NCBI GenBank assembly: GCA_964370845.1 | Contig: CAYJLB010000035.1 | Location: 1 to 22,051, forward strand | Reading direction: 5' to 3' | DNA length: 22,051 nucleotides | From: CAYJLB01 sp964370845 | GTDB lineage: Bacteria > Bacillota > Clostridia > Oscillospirales > Ruminococcaceae | Shown here: positions 14,150 to 21,988 of the stretch, piece by piece | Numbering within the stretch: the first letter of the stretch is position 1 | Layout of the letters: the number at the start of each line of letters is the position of its first letter | The notes under the pieces: model-generated | The model's input: the letters and a program-made list of their open reading frames with translations, nothing else | What the model was told of the DNA's origin: nothing | The model's database searches: none | Position numbers and translations under genes: made by a program

Positions 14150-15850
14150 ATGCCAAGAATTAGTCGAAAAACCCAAGTGGCTATTGAATTACCAACAGTA
14201 CAAAATCAAAAGAAAACACCTACCGCTATCTATGTGCGTCTTTCTGTAGAAAATAGTGGTAAATCAGAAGATAAAGATGCAATCGCTAATCAAATAGAGA
14301 TATGCAAGGAATTTTTGACAAGACAGGTAAATTTAAGTTTGTATGATATATATGAAGATAACGGAACTACTGGTACTGTTTTTGATAGACCTAATTTTAA
14401 TCGACTTATGGAAGATATAAAAACAGGGAAAGTTTCTTGTCTTATAGTTCGTGATTTAAGCCGATTTGGTAGAGATTATGTAGAAACCGGAACATATCTT
14501 GAAAGGATATTTCCAAGCATCGGACTTAGATTTATATCAATAAAAGAACAATACGATAGTCTTAACTCTGATGTAAGCAACGAAAGCCTAATGATACCGC
14601 TGCAAAATATGATAAATGCTCTATATTCCAAAGATATTTCAAGAAAAGTAGCTTCTGCACATAAGACAAGAATGAGTAATGCTGATTTTAAAAAAAGCAC
14701 TCTCGCATACGGATATAAACTTTCTGATGATAGAAGAACTATTATTATTGATGATGAATGTGCAAAGTTTGTATCAATGATGTTTAGATGGAGAGCCGAA
14801 GGAATAAGCATAGCTGATATTGCAAGAAAACTAGATGCTTTAAATGCTCCAAACCCACGCAAGCGAAAAGTGGAAACAGGTGTAAGAAAATCTGAGAGTA
14901 AGCCCGCTAATAATTGGAATAGAAGCACTATAAGTAAATTACTTACAAATCCGATTTACACTGGAGATACTTTTACTGGAAGAACACAAACTGCTTTTTA
15001 TAAAGGAGTCCCAAGGCATGATGTTACTAATCCGATTTTGTGGAATATTATTCCAAACACTCATAAAGCTATTATTTCAAGAGAAGAATTTGATTTAGTA
15101 CAAGAAATTATTTCAAATCAAACAAATGCAAGAAAATTAAAGATTGCTGAAAGCGAAAACGATAGAAAATCTTTAGTCAATTTCTTTGAGAATAAAATAT
15201 TTTGTGCTGATTGCAAAGAGAAAATGTACTTTAAGAAAAATTGTAATAATGACACTTGGTTTGCTGTTTATAAGTGTAGTAGCTACACAAAAAAACTAAG
15301 CATTGGTTGCGACTCGCATTATATTACAAGTAGGGAGCTTAACAAAAAAGTCTTAAATGCTATAAAGACACAAGTTAAAGTAGCTTTGGACTATGAAAAA
15401 CTTATCAAGAAACTAAAAGAAAGTACAGCAGAAAAAAGTATTCGTGACAGATATAATTCGATGGTTACAAGCCTTACACTAAAAGCTAATGATGTAAATA
15501 GAAAAAGACTTGGTTTATATGATGATTATTCAGATGGAATTTTAACAGAAAGTGAATATATCCATGCGAAAAAGTTCTATGGTGAAGAATATGCTAAACT
15601 GAATAAGATGTTAGAAGAAGCTATTACAAAACGAGCTGAATTTAGAGAAACCATATCAAATGACAACAAATGGATAACTTTAATGAAATCGATTAACAAC
15701 GCAAGGAAACTCACTGAAAATATTGTTAATGAAGTCATAGAAGCAGTATATGTTTATAGTGACCGTTCTATTGAAATTACAATGAAATATCAAGATATAT
15801 ATACACTAGCCATTATGACGATAAAAGAAATCGAAAGGGATGTAGCTTAA
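14150..15850 (+). CDS. Large serine recombinase 2
   Basis: A 566-aa recombinase with an extra N-terminal segment of about 24 residues before the catalytic domain. The catalytic Ser32 lies in TAIYVRLSVENSG, with LIVRDLSRFGRDYVETGTYLE following. The recombinase domain contains ISKLLTNPIYTGDT. The zinc ribbon is FCADCKEKMYF...YKCSSYTKKLSIGC, and a coiled coil follows. The ATG at 14150 has GAGGAGG 8 bases upstream; a GTG at 14141 lies on that site. It shares the fold with its neighbours but is clearly divergent, so this is not a recent duplication. Its TAA overlaps the next ATG by one base. Confidence 0.92.
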   Translation: MPRISRKTQVAIELPTVQNQKKTPTAIYVRLSVENSGKSEDKDAIANQIEICKEFLTRQVNLSLYDIYEDNGTTGTVFDRPNFNRLMEDIKTGKVSCLIVRDLSRFGRDYVETGTYLERIFPSIGLRFISIKEQYDSLNSDVSNESLMIPLQNMINALYSKDISRKVASAHKTRMSNADFKKSTLAYGYKLSDDRRTIIIDDECAKFVSMMFRWRAEGISIADIARKLDALNAPNPRKRKVETGVRKSESKPANNWNRSTISKLLTNPIYTGDTFTGRTQTAFYKGVPRHDVTNPILWNIIPNTHKAIISREEFDLVQEIISNQTNARKLKIAESENDRKSLVNFFENKIFCADCKEKMYFKKNCNNDTWFAVYKCSSYTKKLSIGCDSHYITSRELNKKVLNAIKTQVKVALDYEKLIKKLKESTAEKSIRDRYNSMVTSLTLKANDVNRKRLGLYDDYSDGILTESEYIHAKKFYGEEYAKLNKMLEEAITKRAEFRETISNDNKWITLMKSINNARKLTENIVNEVIEAVYVYSDRSIEITMKYQDIYTLAIMTIKEIERDVA

Positions 15851-17438
15851 TGCAACACAACATAGCGATATATTTAAGACTTTCTTCATCAGATGATGAT
15901 TTAAACATATCAAAAGAAGAAAGTAGCAGTATTTCCAGCCAAAGAAATTATATAAACACTTTCTTGGATGGTGAACAGCAATTCAATTTGTCAACAAGGC
16001 TTGAGTATCTTGATGACGGATATACTGGAACAAATGATAAACGACCTGCTTTTGCGAAAATGATACAAGATGTTCGTGCCCAAAAAATTGATGTAATCAT
16101 TGTAAAAGACCTATCAAGATTTTTTCGTGATTACATTGAAGCGGGCAATTATCTTGAATGTGTATTTCCTTTTTTCGGCGTAAGATTTATTTCCATAAAT
16201 GATAATTATGATAGTAATAACTACAAAGGAACTACTGGTAGCTTGGATATTGCTCTACGAAATTTTATTTATGGTGCATACAGTAAAGATATATCAATTA
16301 AAACTAAATCAGCAAGAAAATTGATGATGAAAGAAGGAAAATTCGTAGGCTCTCACGCACCTTTTGGATATATTATGCACCCAGAAATTAAAAATAAACT
16401 TGATATTGATACAGACTCTGCACCTACTGTCAGATACATATTTGATTTGGCTATTGAGGGAAACAATACATCAAGCATTGCAAAAAAACTGAATGAAGAA
16501 AAAAAGCTTACCCCTGCTGAATATTATAAGCTGAAATTTCCTAATGATAAGAAATTTAAGTTTACATCTAGCAAAACAGTGTGGACATCTGCACAAGTTT
16601 ATTTGATATTAACTAATCTTAGATANNNNNNNNNNGTACTCTTGTGAGCAATCGCAAGGAAAAAATCAGCTTATCAGAAAACAAATACAAAAAAACTGAA
16701 CCAATTATAGTTGAAGGAACGCATAAAGCCATCGTATCAAAATCGGAATTTGACAAAGCGAACTTAGTTATCAAAAAATCAAAAAGAACAAAAGAACGCA
16801 CACCAACGGATTTTTTACTTAAATCCAAAGTACGTTGTGGAAATTGTAAAAGACTTATGAAACGAAAGCAAGGAGCGAAAGAAAAGTTCTACTTCTCTTG
16901 TGCTTACTCATATAATGATAACGAGAGCCTTTGCCCAACTGGAAACACATTATCGGAAGAAGAATTGAATGTGCTGATTTTAAATAACATAAATGATTTT
17001 CTACAATTAGCAAAATTAAAACTCAAAGCTATCAAAAAAAATAATAAAATAAATATGTTGCTTCAAAAAGAAATGACCTCTTTAGAAAAAGAAAAGCTTA
17101 GAATAACAACTATAAAATCTAATTTATACGAAAAATATGCTTCCGACAAATTAAGTAGAGATGAATATATTTCAAGAAAAGAAATACTTGAAACAAACAT
17201 TAGAGATATTGAAATTAAGTTAGAAGAAATTCAAAGCAAAATATTTGATGAAAGTGTTGAAAAAAACAACAATCGTGAACTACTAGAAGAAATAATCGAC
17301 CAATATGGAGTTGTAAAAAACCTTGATAAAAACATCGTTCAAACCTTTATAAAATCAGTATTCATATACAGTAAAGAGCAGGTTGAAATAGAGCTTAACT
17401 TCAAAGATTTATTTACTAATTGCACACCTATTTTATAG
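15850..17438 (+). CDS. Large serine recombinase 3, broken only by an assembly gap
   Basis: A third recombinase of about 530 aa. The catalytic domain starts with IAIYLRLSSSDDD (Ser12) and includes IIVKDLSRFFRDYIEAGNYLE. A recombinase domain reaches LILTNLRY at the 10-N run. After the gap a different frame gives TLVSNRKEKIS, then THKAIVSKSEFD, a zinc ribbon (VRCGNCKRLM...FSCAYSYNDNESLC) and a coiled coil. The family pattern Y-[IT]-G-x-[LV] fits if five bases (Tyr-Ile-Gly) are missing rather than ten, so the apparent frameshift is an artefact. It is translationally coupled to recombinase 2. The last base is 100-130 bp from the element end. Confidence 0.85.
16626..16635. other. Assembly gap (10 N) inside recombinase 3
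   Basis: TA before the Ns and GT after them complete Tyr and Gly codons of a conserved Y-I-G motif only if the missing length is 5 (or 5 plus a multiple of 3). Ten Ns put the two halves in different frames. Confidence 0.9.
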
Positions 17439-17448
17439 TATAAAATAG
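17428..17448. repeat. Perfect inverted repeat over the recombinase 3 stop codon
   Basis: CTATTTTATA and TATAAAATAG flank a single G. No T-run follows, so it is a weak terminator at best. It could be a protein-binding site at the element end. Confidence 0.5.
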
Positions 17449-17451
17449 TAC

Positions 17452-17566
17452 TTTGGTATTATTATTTCATAAGGGTATACAAAATCGAGAAAAAAACTTC
17501 CATTTTCATACCAAAAAAAACCGCATAAATACAGGGTTTTTTAGCCTAATTTTTTTTTTGGTATTA
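17452..17566. other. Putative right attachment region of the element
   Basis: TTTGGTATTA occurs at 17452-17461 and again at 17557-17566. ATACCAAAAAAAA (17508-17520) is the exact inverse of TTTTTTTTGGTAT (17552-17564). A nested AAAAAACC/GGTTTTTT hairpin lies between and may also terminate transcription. Immediately after the last copy a headless coding sequence begins. This fits a recombinase-bound junction, but the crossover dinucleotide cannot be fixed without the empty site. Confidence 0.45.
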
Positions 17567-17667
17567 ACTTGACATTATCAGACACAGTTGAACTTGCACA
17601 AATGGTTTTTGAAGATACTACTCCAGTTGAACCTACTCCTGAACCAGAGCCAACACCAGAACCATAA
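17545..17667 (+). pseudogene. 3' remnant of a gene interrupted by the element
   Basis: The frame is open from 17545 to a TAA at 17667 without a start codon preceded by a ribosome-binding site. It reads NLTLSDTVELAQMVFED followed by a Pro/Glu/Thr-rich tail (TPVEPTPEPEPTPEP). Such tails occur in secreted or phage structural proteins. A strong terminator follows 23 bases later, as expected for a real gene end. The 5' part should lie beyond the element's left end. The parental protein is not identified. Confidence 0.55.
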
Positions 17668-17689
17668 GGATAATTTAAGGCAAAAATAT

Positions 17690-17725
17690 AGCAGTGACGG
17701 AGCATTTTCCGTCACTGCTTTTTTA
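17690..17725 (+). terminator. Strong intrinsic terminator
   Basis: A 12-bp perfect stem AGCAGTGACGGA / TCCGTCACTGCT with a GCATTT loop is followed by TTTTTT. It terminates the interrupted gene and separates it from the membrane-protein gene. Confidence 0.92.
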
Positions 17726-17752
17726 TAATATTTTTATAAGGGAGATATTATT

Positions 17753-18346
17753 ATGAGAAAAAAAAGAAATTTCCTGTCCAAAATAAATAGCAAAAACCTT
17801 GCTTTTATCAGTTTAATCGTAATTTTTGGAATATTACTACTTCAAACTGCAATTTCCTTGTTTATAGAAGTTGAAATTGAAGCAATTACTCAAATTGACA
17901 TCGTTTTTAGGACAGCATTAAGCTCAATTTTTGGATATTTTATGAGTATGGTTTCCGTTTCTGAATTTGCTATAAAAAACAAAAGAAAAACATATACTAA
18001 GTCTAACAACAAGCCTAAAAGCATTGGTTTTAGCAGCGAAAAAAGTGATAATCCTCAATCTTTTTTAACTTTAGAAGAAGAAAAAGCTAAAGACTTATCT
18101 TCCGAAATTTCTCCGTCTATTGAGGAAAAACAACCTGTCCAACGAAAATTTACTGTAAATGTGCAAATTATCGTCCTAGCCTGCGTGTGTTTATTTTGCC
18201 TTATTGTCATGCTTATAGTTCGAAATTTCAGCCATATGATAGCTCCACACTCGTCAAATACAGTAACAATATCTCTTTTTCGTGATTTTATTTCTGGAAG
18301 TATTGGGGCGTTAATTGGACTTTCTCGCTCAAGTAGCAACCAATAA
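17753..18346 (+). CDS. Small membrane protein of unknown function (197 aa)
   Basis: A membrane protein with hydrophobic segments at about residues 16-38, a weaker one near 52-70, 136-156 and about 172-190. A polar linker rich in Ser, Lys and Glu (about 75-130) separates two halves. Each half has one strong transmembrane helix followed by an amphipathic motif, FRTALSSIFGYFMS and FRDFISGSIGALIG, suggesting an internal duplication. A basic N-terminus (MRKKR) fits an inside orientation. AAGGGAG precedes the ATG. It lies after the interrupted Pro/Glu-tailed gene and converges on pyrG with 7 bases between. A phage holin-like origin is possible but unproven. Confidence 0.65.
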   Translation: MRKKRNFLSKINSKNLAFISLIVIFGILLLQTAISLFIEVEIEAITQIDIVFRTALSSIFGYFMSMVSVSEFAIKNKRKTYTKSNNKPKSIGFSSEKSDNPQSFLTLEEEKAKDLSSEISPSIEEKQPVQRKFTVNVQIIVLACVCLFCLIVMLIVRNFSHMIAPHSSNTVTISLFRDFISGSIGALIGLSRSSSNQ

Positions 18347-18353
18347 CTAAGCC

Positions 18354-19958
18354 TTATTTCTCCTCTGATTTTTCAACAGAAGCCTTAATAAAATCTTTAA
18401 ATAATTTATGTGGTTTGTTTGGTCTTGACTTAAATTCAGGGTGAAATTGTACTGCGATAAACCATGGGTGGTCTTTAATCTCAATGATTTCAACCAATTT
18501 GCTATCAGGGGATAATCCAGCAAAAGTTAAGCCTTTTTCCGATAAAGTTTGTCTATATGAATTGTTAAACTCATAACGGTGACGGTGACGTTCGTAAATA
18601 AGCTCGTCCCCGTAAATATCCGCACATTTTGACTCTTTAGTAAGTACACATGGGTACAAACCAAGACGCATAGTTCCACCTTTTTCAGTAACGTCTTTTT
18701 GGTCTTCCATAATATGAATTACAGGATGGACTAGCTCACCAAATTCAGCAGAATTTGCACCCTCTAAACCAGCTACATTTCTAGCAAATTCAGATACTGC
18801 AACTTGCATACCAAGACAAATTCCAAAGAAAGGAATTTTATTTTCACGAGCATATTTAATAGCTTCGATTTTACCTTCAATTCCTCTGTCGCCAAATCCG
18901 CCAGGAACTAAAATTCCGTCGCAACCAGCAAGCATTTCTGCCACTGTTTCAGAAGTAATGTCCTCAGAGTGAATCCATTTAATTTCAGTATTTGCACCAT
19001 TAGCAAATCCACCATGTCTTAAAGCTTCAGCAACAGATAAATAAGCATCAGGAAGTGCTACATATTTACCAACCAAGCCAATTGTAACAGTTTTATCAGC
19101 TTTTTGCTGTTTTTCAACCATTTCAATCCATTCGCTAAGGTCAGGAGTTCTGTTTTCAAGCTTCAAATGCTCACATACAGTGCTCGCAAGCCCCTCATCT
19201 TCAAGCCACAACGGCACTGAATATAAAGAAGGAGCAGTAAGATTTTGAATAACATCTTTCCCTTGAATATTACAGAAAAGTGCAATTTTATTTTTCATAT
19301 CTTGAGTAATTTCAAACTCACTTCTTAAAACAAGAACGTTAGGTTGAATTCCCAAAGATAAAAGTTCTTTAACAGAATGTTGTGTAGGCTTAGATTTAAG
19401 CTCATTTGAACCAGCAATATAAGGCACTAATGTTACATGGATAAACAGAGAGTTTTCACGTCCAACCTCAATAGAAGCTTGTCTAATAGCTTCCAAGAAA
19501 GGTGTACTCTCAATATCGCCAACTGTACCGCCAATTTCAGTAATTACAACATCGCAATCATTTTCATTTCCTACACGATAAATACGTTCTTTAATCTCAT
19601 TTGTGATATGAGGGATAACTTGAACAGTTCCGCCAAGATAATCTCCACGACGTTCTTTGTTCAATACATTCCAATAAATTTTACCTGTAGTAACATTAGA
19701 GTTTACAGATAAATTCTCATCAATAAATCTCTCATAATGTCCAAGGTCAAGGTCAGTTTCAGCACCATCATCTGTAACAAAAACCTCACCATGTTGATAA
19801 GGGCTCATAGTCCCAGGGTCAACATTTATATAAGGGTCAAACTTTTGGATAGTAACCTTATAACCTCTCGCTTTCAAAAGTCTACCAAGTGAAGCAGCGG
19901 TAATACCTTTTCCANNNNNNNNNNCACCACCTGTGACAAAAATATACTTAATTGGCAT
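18354..19958 (-). CDS. pyrG: CTP synthase
   Basis: Glutamine-dependent CTP synthase converts UTP to CTP with ATP and ammonia from glutamine. The N-terminal synthetase domain has KYIFVTGG, a P-loop partly hidden by Ns, then KFDPYINVDPGTMSPYQHGEVF and ITEIGGTVGDIES. The C-terminal class I amidotransferase has PGGFGDRG, the nucleophile Cys in GICLGMQ and a late FHPEF His/Glu pair. About 534 aa, the normal length. I start at the ATG at 19958 (MPIKYIFVTGG) as in most homologues; one at 19970 overlaps the AAAGG ribosome-binding site too closely. The gap has 12 bases in frame where the conserved loop needs 15, so it is an assembly artefact. Housekeeping host gene. Confidence 0.97.
   Translation of the reverse strand: MPIKYIFVTGGXXXXGKGITAASLGRLLKARGYKVTIQKFDPYINVDPGTMSPYQHGEVFVTDDGAETDLDLGHYERFIDENLSVNSNVTTGKIYWNVLNKERRGDYLGGTVQVIPHITNEIKERIYRVGNENDCDVVITEIGGTVGDIESTPFLEAIRQASIEVGRENSLFIHVTLVPYIAGSNELKSKPTQHSVKELLSLGIQPNVLVLRSEFEITQDMKNKIALFCNIQGKDVIQNLTAPSLYSVPLWLEDEGLASTVCEHLKLENRTPDLSEWIEMVEKQQKADKTVTIGLVGKYVALPDAYLSVAEALRHGGFANGANTEIKWIHSEDITSETVAEMLAGCDGILVPGGFGDRGIEGKIEAIKYARENKIPFFGICLGMQVAVSEFARNVAGLEGANSAEFGELVHPVIHIMEDQKDVTEKGGTMRLGLYPCVLTKESKCADIYGDELIYERHRHRYEFNNSYRQTLSEKGLTFAGLSPDSKLVEIIEIKDHPWFIAVQFHPEFKSRPNKPHKLFKDFIKASVEKSEEK
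19915..19924. other. Assembly gap (10 N) inside pyrG
   Basis: Between the conserved GG and GKG of the nucleotide-binding loop, CTP synthases have five residues (VVSSL-like). The codons here allow four, so the real missing length is probably 13 bases. The gene is presumably intact. Confidence 0.9.
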
Positions 19959-19999
19959 AAAAATATCCATTCCTTTCTTACTCGTACAAATATTTATGT

Positions 20000-20027
20000 T
20001 CTATAATATTTTACTATGACTTTACAA
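20000..20027 (-). promoter_or_regulatory. Possible pyrG promoter
   Basis: Read leftward, TTGTAA (20027-20022), 16 bp, then TATAGA (20005-20000). It is about 40 bases before the start codon. The leader contains no visible attenuator hairpin and no initial G-run of the kind used in the Bacillus pyrG mechanism. Confidence 0.4.
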
Positions 20028-20062
20028 AAAAAGCAAGGGGTAAGAACGGTTTTTTGAAAATT

Positions 20063-21181
20063 TTATAGATATAAGTTCATATTTGTAATTTCGGATAAAT
20101 AAATGTATAAATTTGAAAATCTATTAGTGATAAATTCAGCAGATTTGCTACTTAAATTGTTAATAGATTTATCATCACCCTCTATTAAAGGTATTTTCAG
20201 AGTAACAGTTGACCCTTCATTTTCCTTTGACTTAATCAAGATGCTACTATCATAAGTGTCACAAAAATGACTTACAACATAATACCCATAACCAATTGAC
20301 TTAAAATTATTAAAATACAAATCATAGTCAGAGAATTTTCTAAAAATATCATCAATTGTTTCTTTATCCATTCCAAGTCCATTGTCAACAAAGTCAATTA
20401 CAGCGGAATTTCCACGAACTTTAAGTTCCACAGTAACTTTCTTTTCCTCGGAAATATTGTGCTTAATCCCATTAACAATTAAATTCATTATTGCAGCAAC
20501 TAATCGTTCAGGGTTCACATTTACAATTGCATCCGCATCTTCAACACTTGATTTATAAACAAGTTCAAAACCATCAGCACGCAAAATTGAGGAAATAATT
20601 GTCAAAGTTTCATTTAAAAATACATCAAGATTTATATTTGAACCCTTAGTTTTTTTCGAATAATACTGAACTACTTCCATTTTATTTGTTTCTAAACGCA
20701 TTAGTTTATAGCAATTATTCATAATCTTATTAAAATAAACTGCCTCGTCATACAATTCTTTTTCTTCAAGCATTTGATAAACGTGAATTGATATTGCAAT
20801 CATATCTGAAACTTGCATTTTTAAATCACGATAATTTTTAATGCTGTCCGCTATAAATTTACTTTGGTATTTATATCTAAAAAGTTCTTTTGCGTAAACT
20901 GTTTTAAGAACATAACCTTGAATTTCATCATCTTGAATAACAGGCAAAATATTGATTGTATAAATGTCTTCACCACTTTCAAAAGGGATAAGACATTCTA
21001 TTCTTGTAGGAAACTCAGTTCCCTCTTGCTTCAAAGCTTTTTCAAAATTTGCAGAAAAATTTTCTCTATAAATATTTGAATTAGTCCAAAGAACTTCCTC
21101 TTTTTCATTTGTAATCGCTGTGAAAATATCATCATTAGACGAATAAAGTGATTTTAACACATCGAGAAGTTTATTATCCAA
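20063..21181 (-). CDS. Cytosolic histidine-kinase-like ATPase
   Basis: A 372-aa protein without membrane segments. Residues 1-100 resemble a PAS-like sensor (LWTNSNIYRENF...). A helical segment at 120-170 takes the place of a dimerisation domain, with one His (133, in ISIHVYQML). Residues about 215-335 are a HATPase_c domain: N-box MNLIVNGIKHN, G1 box DNGLGM, a GYGYYVVS G2-like box and GSTVTLKIP. No response regulator is adjacent, and the His context does not match the usual H-E/D-x-x-x-P H-box. It may be an orphan sensor kinase or a phosphatase/anti-sigma-type regulator. The start is TTG with AAGGAGA 9 bases upstream. Confidence 0.75.
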   Translation of the reverse strand: MDNKLLDVLKSLYSSNDDIFTAITNEKEEVLWTNSNIYRENFSANFEKALKQEGTEFPTRIECLIPFESGEDIYTINILPVIQDDEIQGYVLKTVYAKELFRYKYQSKFIADSIKNYRDLKMQVSDMIAISIHVYQMLEEKELYDEAVYFNKIMNNCYKLMRLETNKMEVVQYYSKKTKGSNINLDVFLNETLTIISSILRADGFELVYKSSVEDADAIVNVNPERLVAAIMNLIVNGIKHNISEEKKVTVELKVRGNSAVIDFVDNGLGMDKETIDDIFRKFSDYDLYFNNFKSIGYGYYVVSHFCDTYDSSILIKSKENEGSTVTLKIPLIEGDDKSINNLSSKSAEFITNRFSNLYIYLSEITNMNLYL

Positions 21182-21436
21182 AACTTTAAATCTCCTTTTA
21201 ATTTTTAATTAATTTTTTAACTTCAATCCTATACTTACAATATTTTACAATAGTAAAGATATCTTAATTATATTACAAAAAAGGGTATAAGTAAAGATAT
21301 TTCGTCAGTTTTTGTCATTATTTTTTTTTATTGATTGATAAGAAATAATAATCTATAAAAAACTGTTTACATATTTGTTTATTTATAGAAAAATCAATTA
21401 ATCATACGGTTAAAAAATAATCAATCAATGTAAAAA
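21182..21436. other. AT-rich intergenic region
   Basis: The stretch upstream of the kinase-like gene holds its AAGGAGA ribosome-binding site and very AT-rich sequence. TATAAT-like hexamers occur on both strands but none is paired with a convincing -35. I see no gene or hairpin of note. Confidence 0.5.
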
Positions 21437-21675
21437 CGCGGGCATAACAGTGGGGTTTCCCCACAAACATCACAATATGGTTGAAATTCAACACAATATA
21501 CAGCCTCGTGGGCAGAAATTTTCCTACTTTTCAACGAAAAAACACGGGCATAACAGCGGGGTTTCCCCACAAACATCACAATATGGTTGAAATTCAAACA
21601 ATATATAGCCTCGCGGGCAGAAATTTTCCTATTTTTCAATGAAAAATCGCGGGCGTAACAGTGGGGTTTCCCCAC
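21437..21675. repeat. Tandem repeat, about 105-bp unit, two and a fraction copies
   Basis: The unit begins CGCGGGCATAACAG, contains a GTGGGGTTTCCCCAC dyad and ends near TTTTCAACGAAAAA. Unit starts at about 21440, 21546 and 21651 give periods of 106 and 105 bp; the third copy stops after the dyad. Differences are point changes plus one 2-base indel (ACACAA versus ACAA). The G/C-rich dyads stand out in an AT-rich setting. An open frame across it on the minus strand exists only because the unit is repeated. It looks like a dispersed intergenic repeat family in the host. Confidence 0.8.
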
Positions 21676-21772
21676 TTTGTGAAAAAAATGTCAAAAAAAT
21701 GCTGTAAATTATGCTAAAAATTGATAGAATTATGAAAAAAATGAAATTGACGTTAAATTTTTAGCAAAGTGC

Positions 21773-21801
21773 TTGCATTTTTAAAAGAAATAGTGTAAAA
21801 T
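21773..21801 (+). promoter_or_regulatory. Promoter of gap
   Basis: TTGCAT (21773-21778), 17 bp, then TAAAAT (21796-21801) with a TG just upstream (extended -10). It leaves a 5' leader of about 180 nt. Confidence 0.75.
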
Positions 21802-21812
21802 ATCATTATATT

Positions 21813-21916
21813 AATTATAAAAATTGTTTTATAATTATTTTAGGAAAATTTTGTTGGATAATACATTTAATTTTTTACTTATCCACATATTTTTTTCAGT
21901 CAAAATTAGACTGAAA
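21813..21916 (+). promoter_or_regulatory. Hairpin-rich 5' leader of gap
   Basis: Three perfect stems: AATTATAAAA/TTTTATAATT (21813-21836), GGATAA/TTATCC (21856-21884) and TTTCAGTC/GACTGAAA (21894-21916). None is followed by a clean T-run, so they are more likely stability or processing elements than a terminator. Confidence 0.4.
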
Positions 21917-21988
21917 CTTTGCTTTTGCTAAAAAATTATTTGCAAACTACGCAAAGCCTTTAAAACAGAAAGGAATGGAAATTATTTA

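Larger units (their letters stand above)
1..17566. mobile_element. Right-hand part of an integrated element with three large serine recombinases
   Basis: Three consecutive large serine recombinases sit at the right edge of a block of accessory genes: regulators, nucleases, an XRE/ImmA/polymerase cassette and small element-type proteins. Just past the last recombinase, repeated GGTATTA/ATACC sequences lead directly into the 3' end of a coding sequence with no start. Beyond that are housekeeping genes (pyrG, gap). Large serine recombinases usually lie next to one end of the element they move, so the right end is placed near 17566. The left end, and any relaxase or conjugation genes, are not in the window. 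Whether the 239-7608 cargo moves with the recombinases is inferred from position alone. Confidence 0.6.

Noticed and set aside
14476..14928. 150-codon open frame on the minus strand inside recombinase 2
   Set aside because: It lies wholly within a well-supported gene and has hydrophobic low-quality composition typical of an antisense shadow.
16600..16700. True frameshift splitting recombinase 3 into a pseudogene
   Set aside because: The break coincides exactly with a 10-N placeholder, and conserved codons on both sides join if five bases are missing.
1..17566. Conjugative element
   Set aside because: No relaxase, coupling protein or type IV secretion gene is visible in the window. Mobility by conjugation cannot be claimed from this part.
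18055..18339. Minus-strand open frame opposite the membrane-protein gene, and similar ones inside the hydrolase, polymerase, pyrG and kinase genes
   Set aside because: All are antisense to genes with clear family motifs and lack supporting start signals.
21421..21675. Minus-strand open frame of 84 codons across the tandem repeat
   Set aside because: The frame repeats only because the DNA unit repeats. It has no ribosome-binding site and no family resemblance.
21437..21675. CRISPR array
   Set aside because: The unit is about 105 bp with near-identical content throughout. There are no unique spacers between short repeats and no cas gene.
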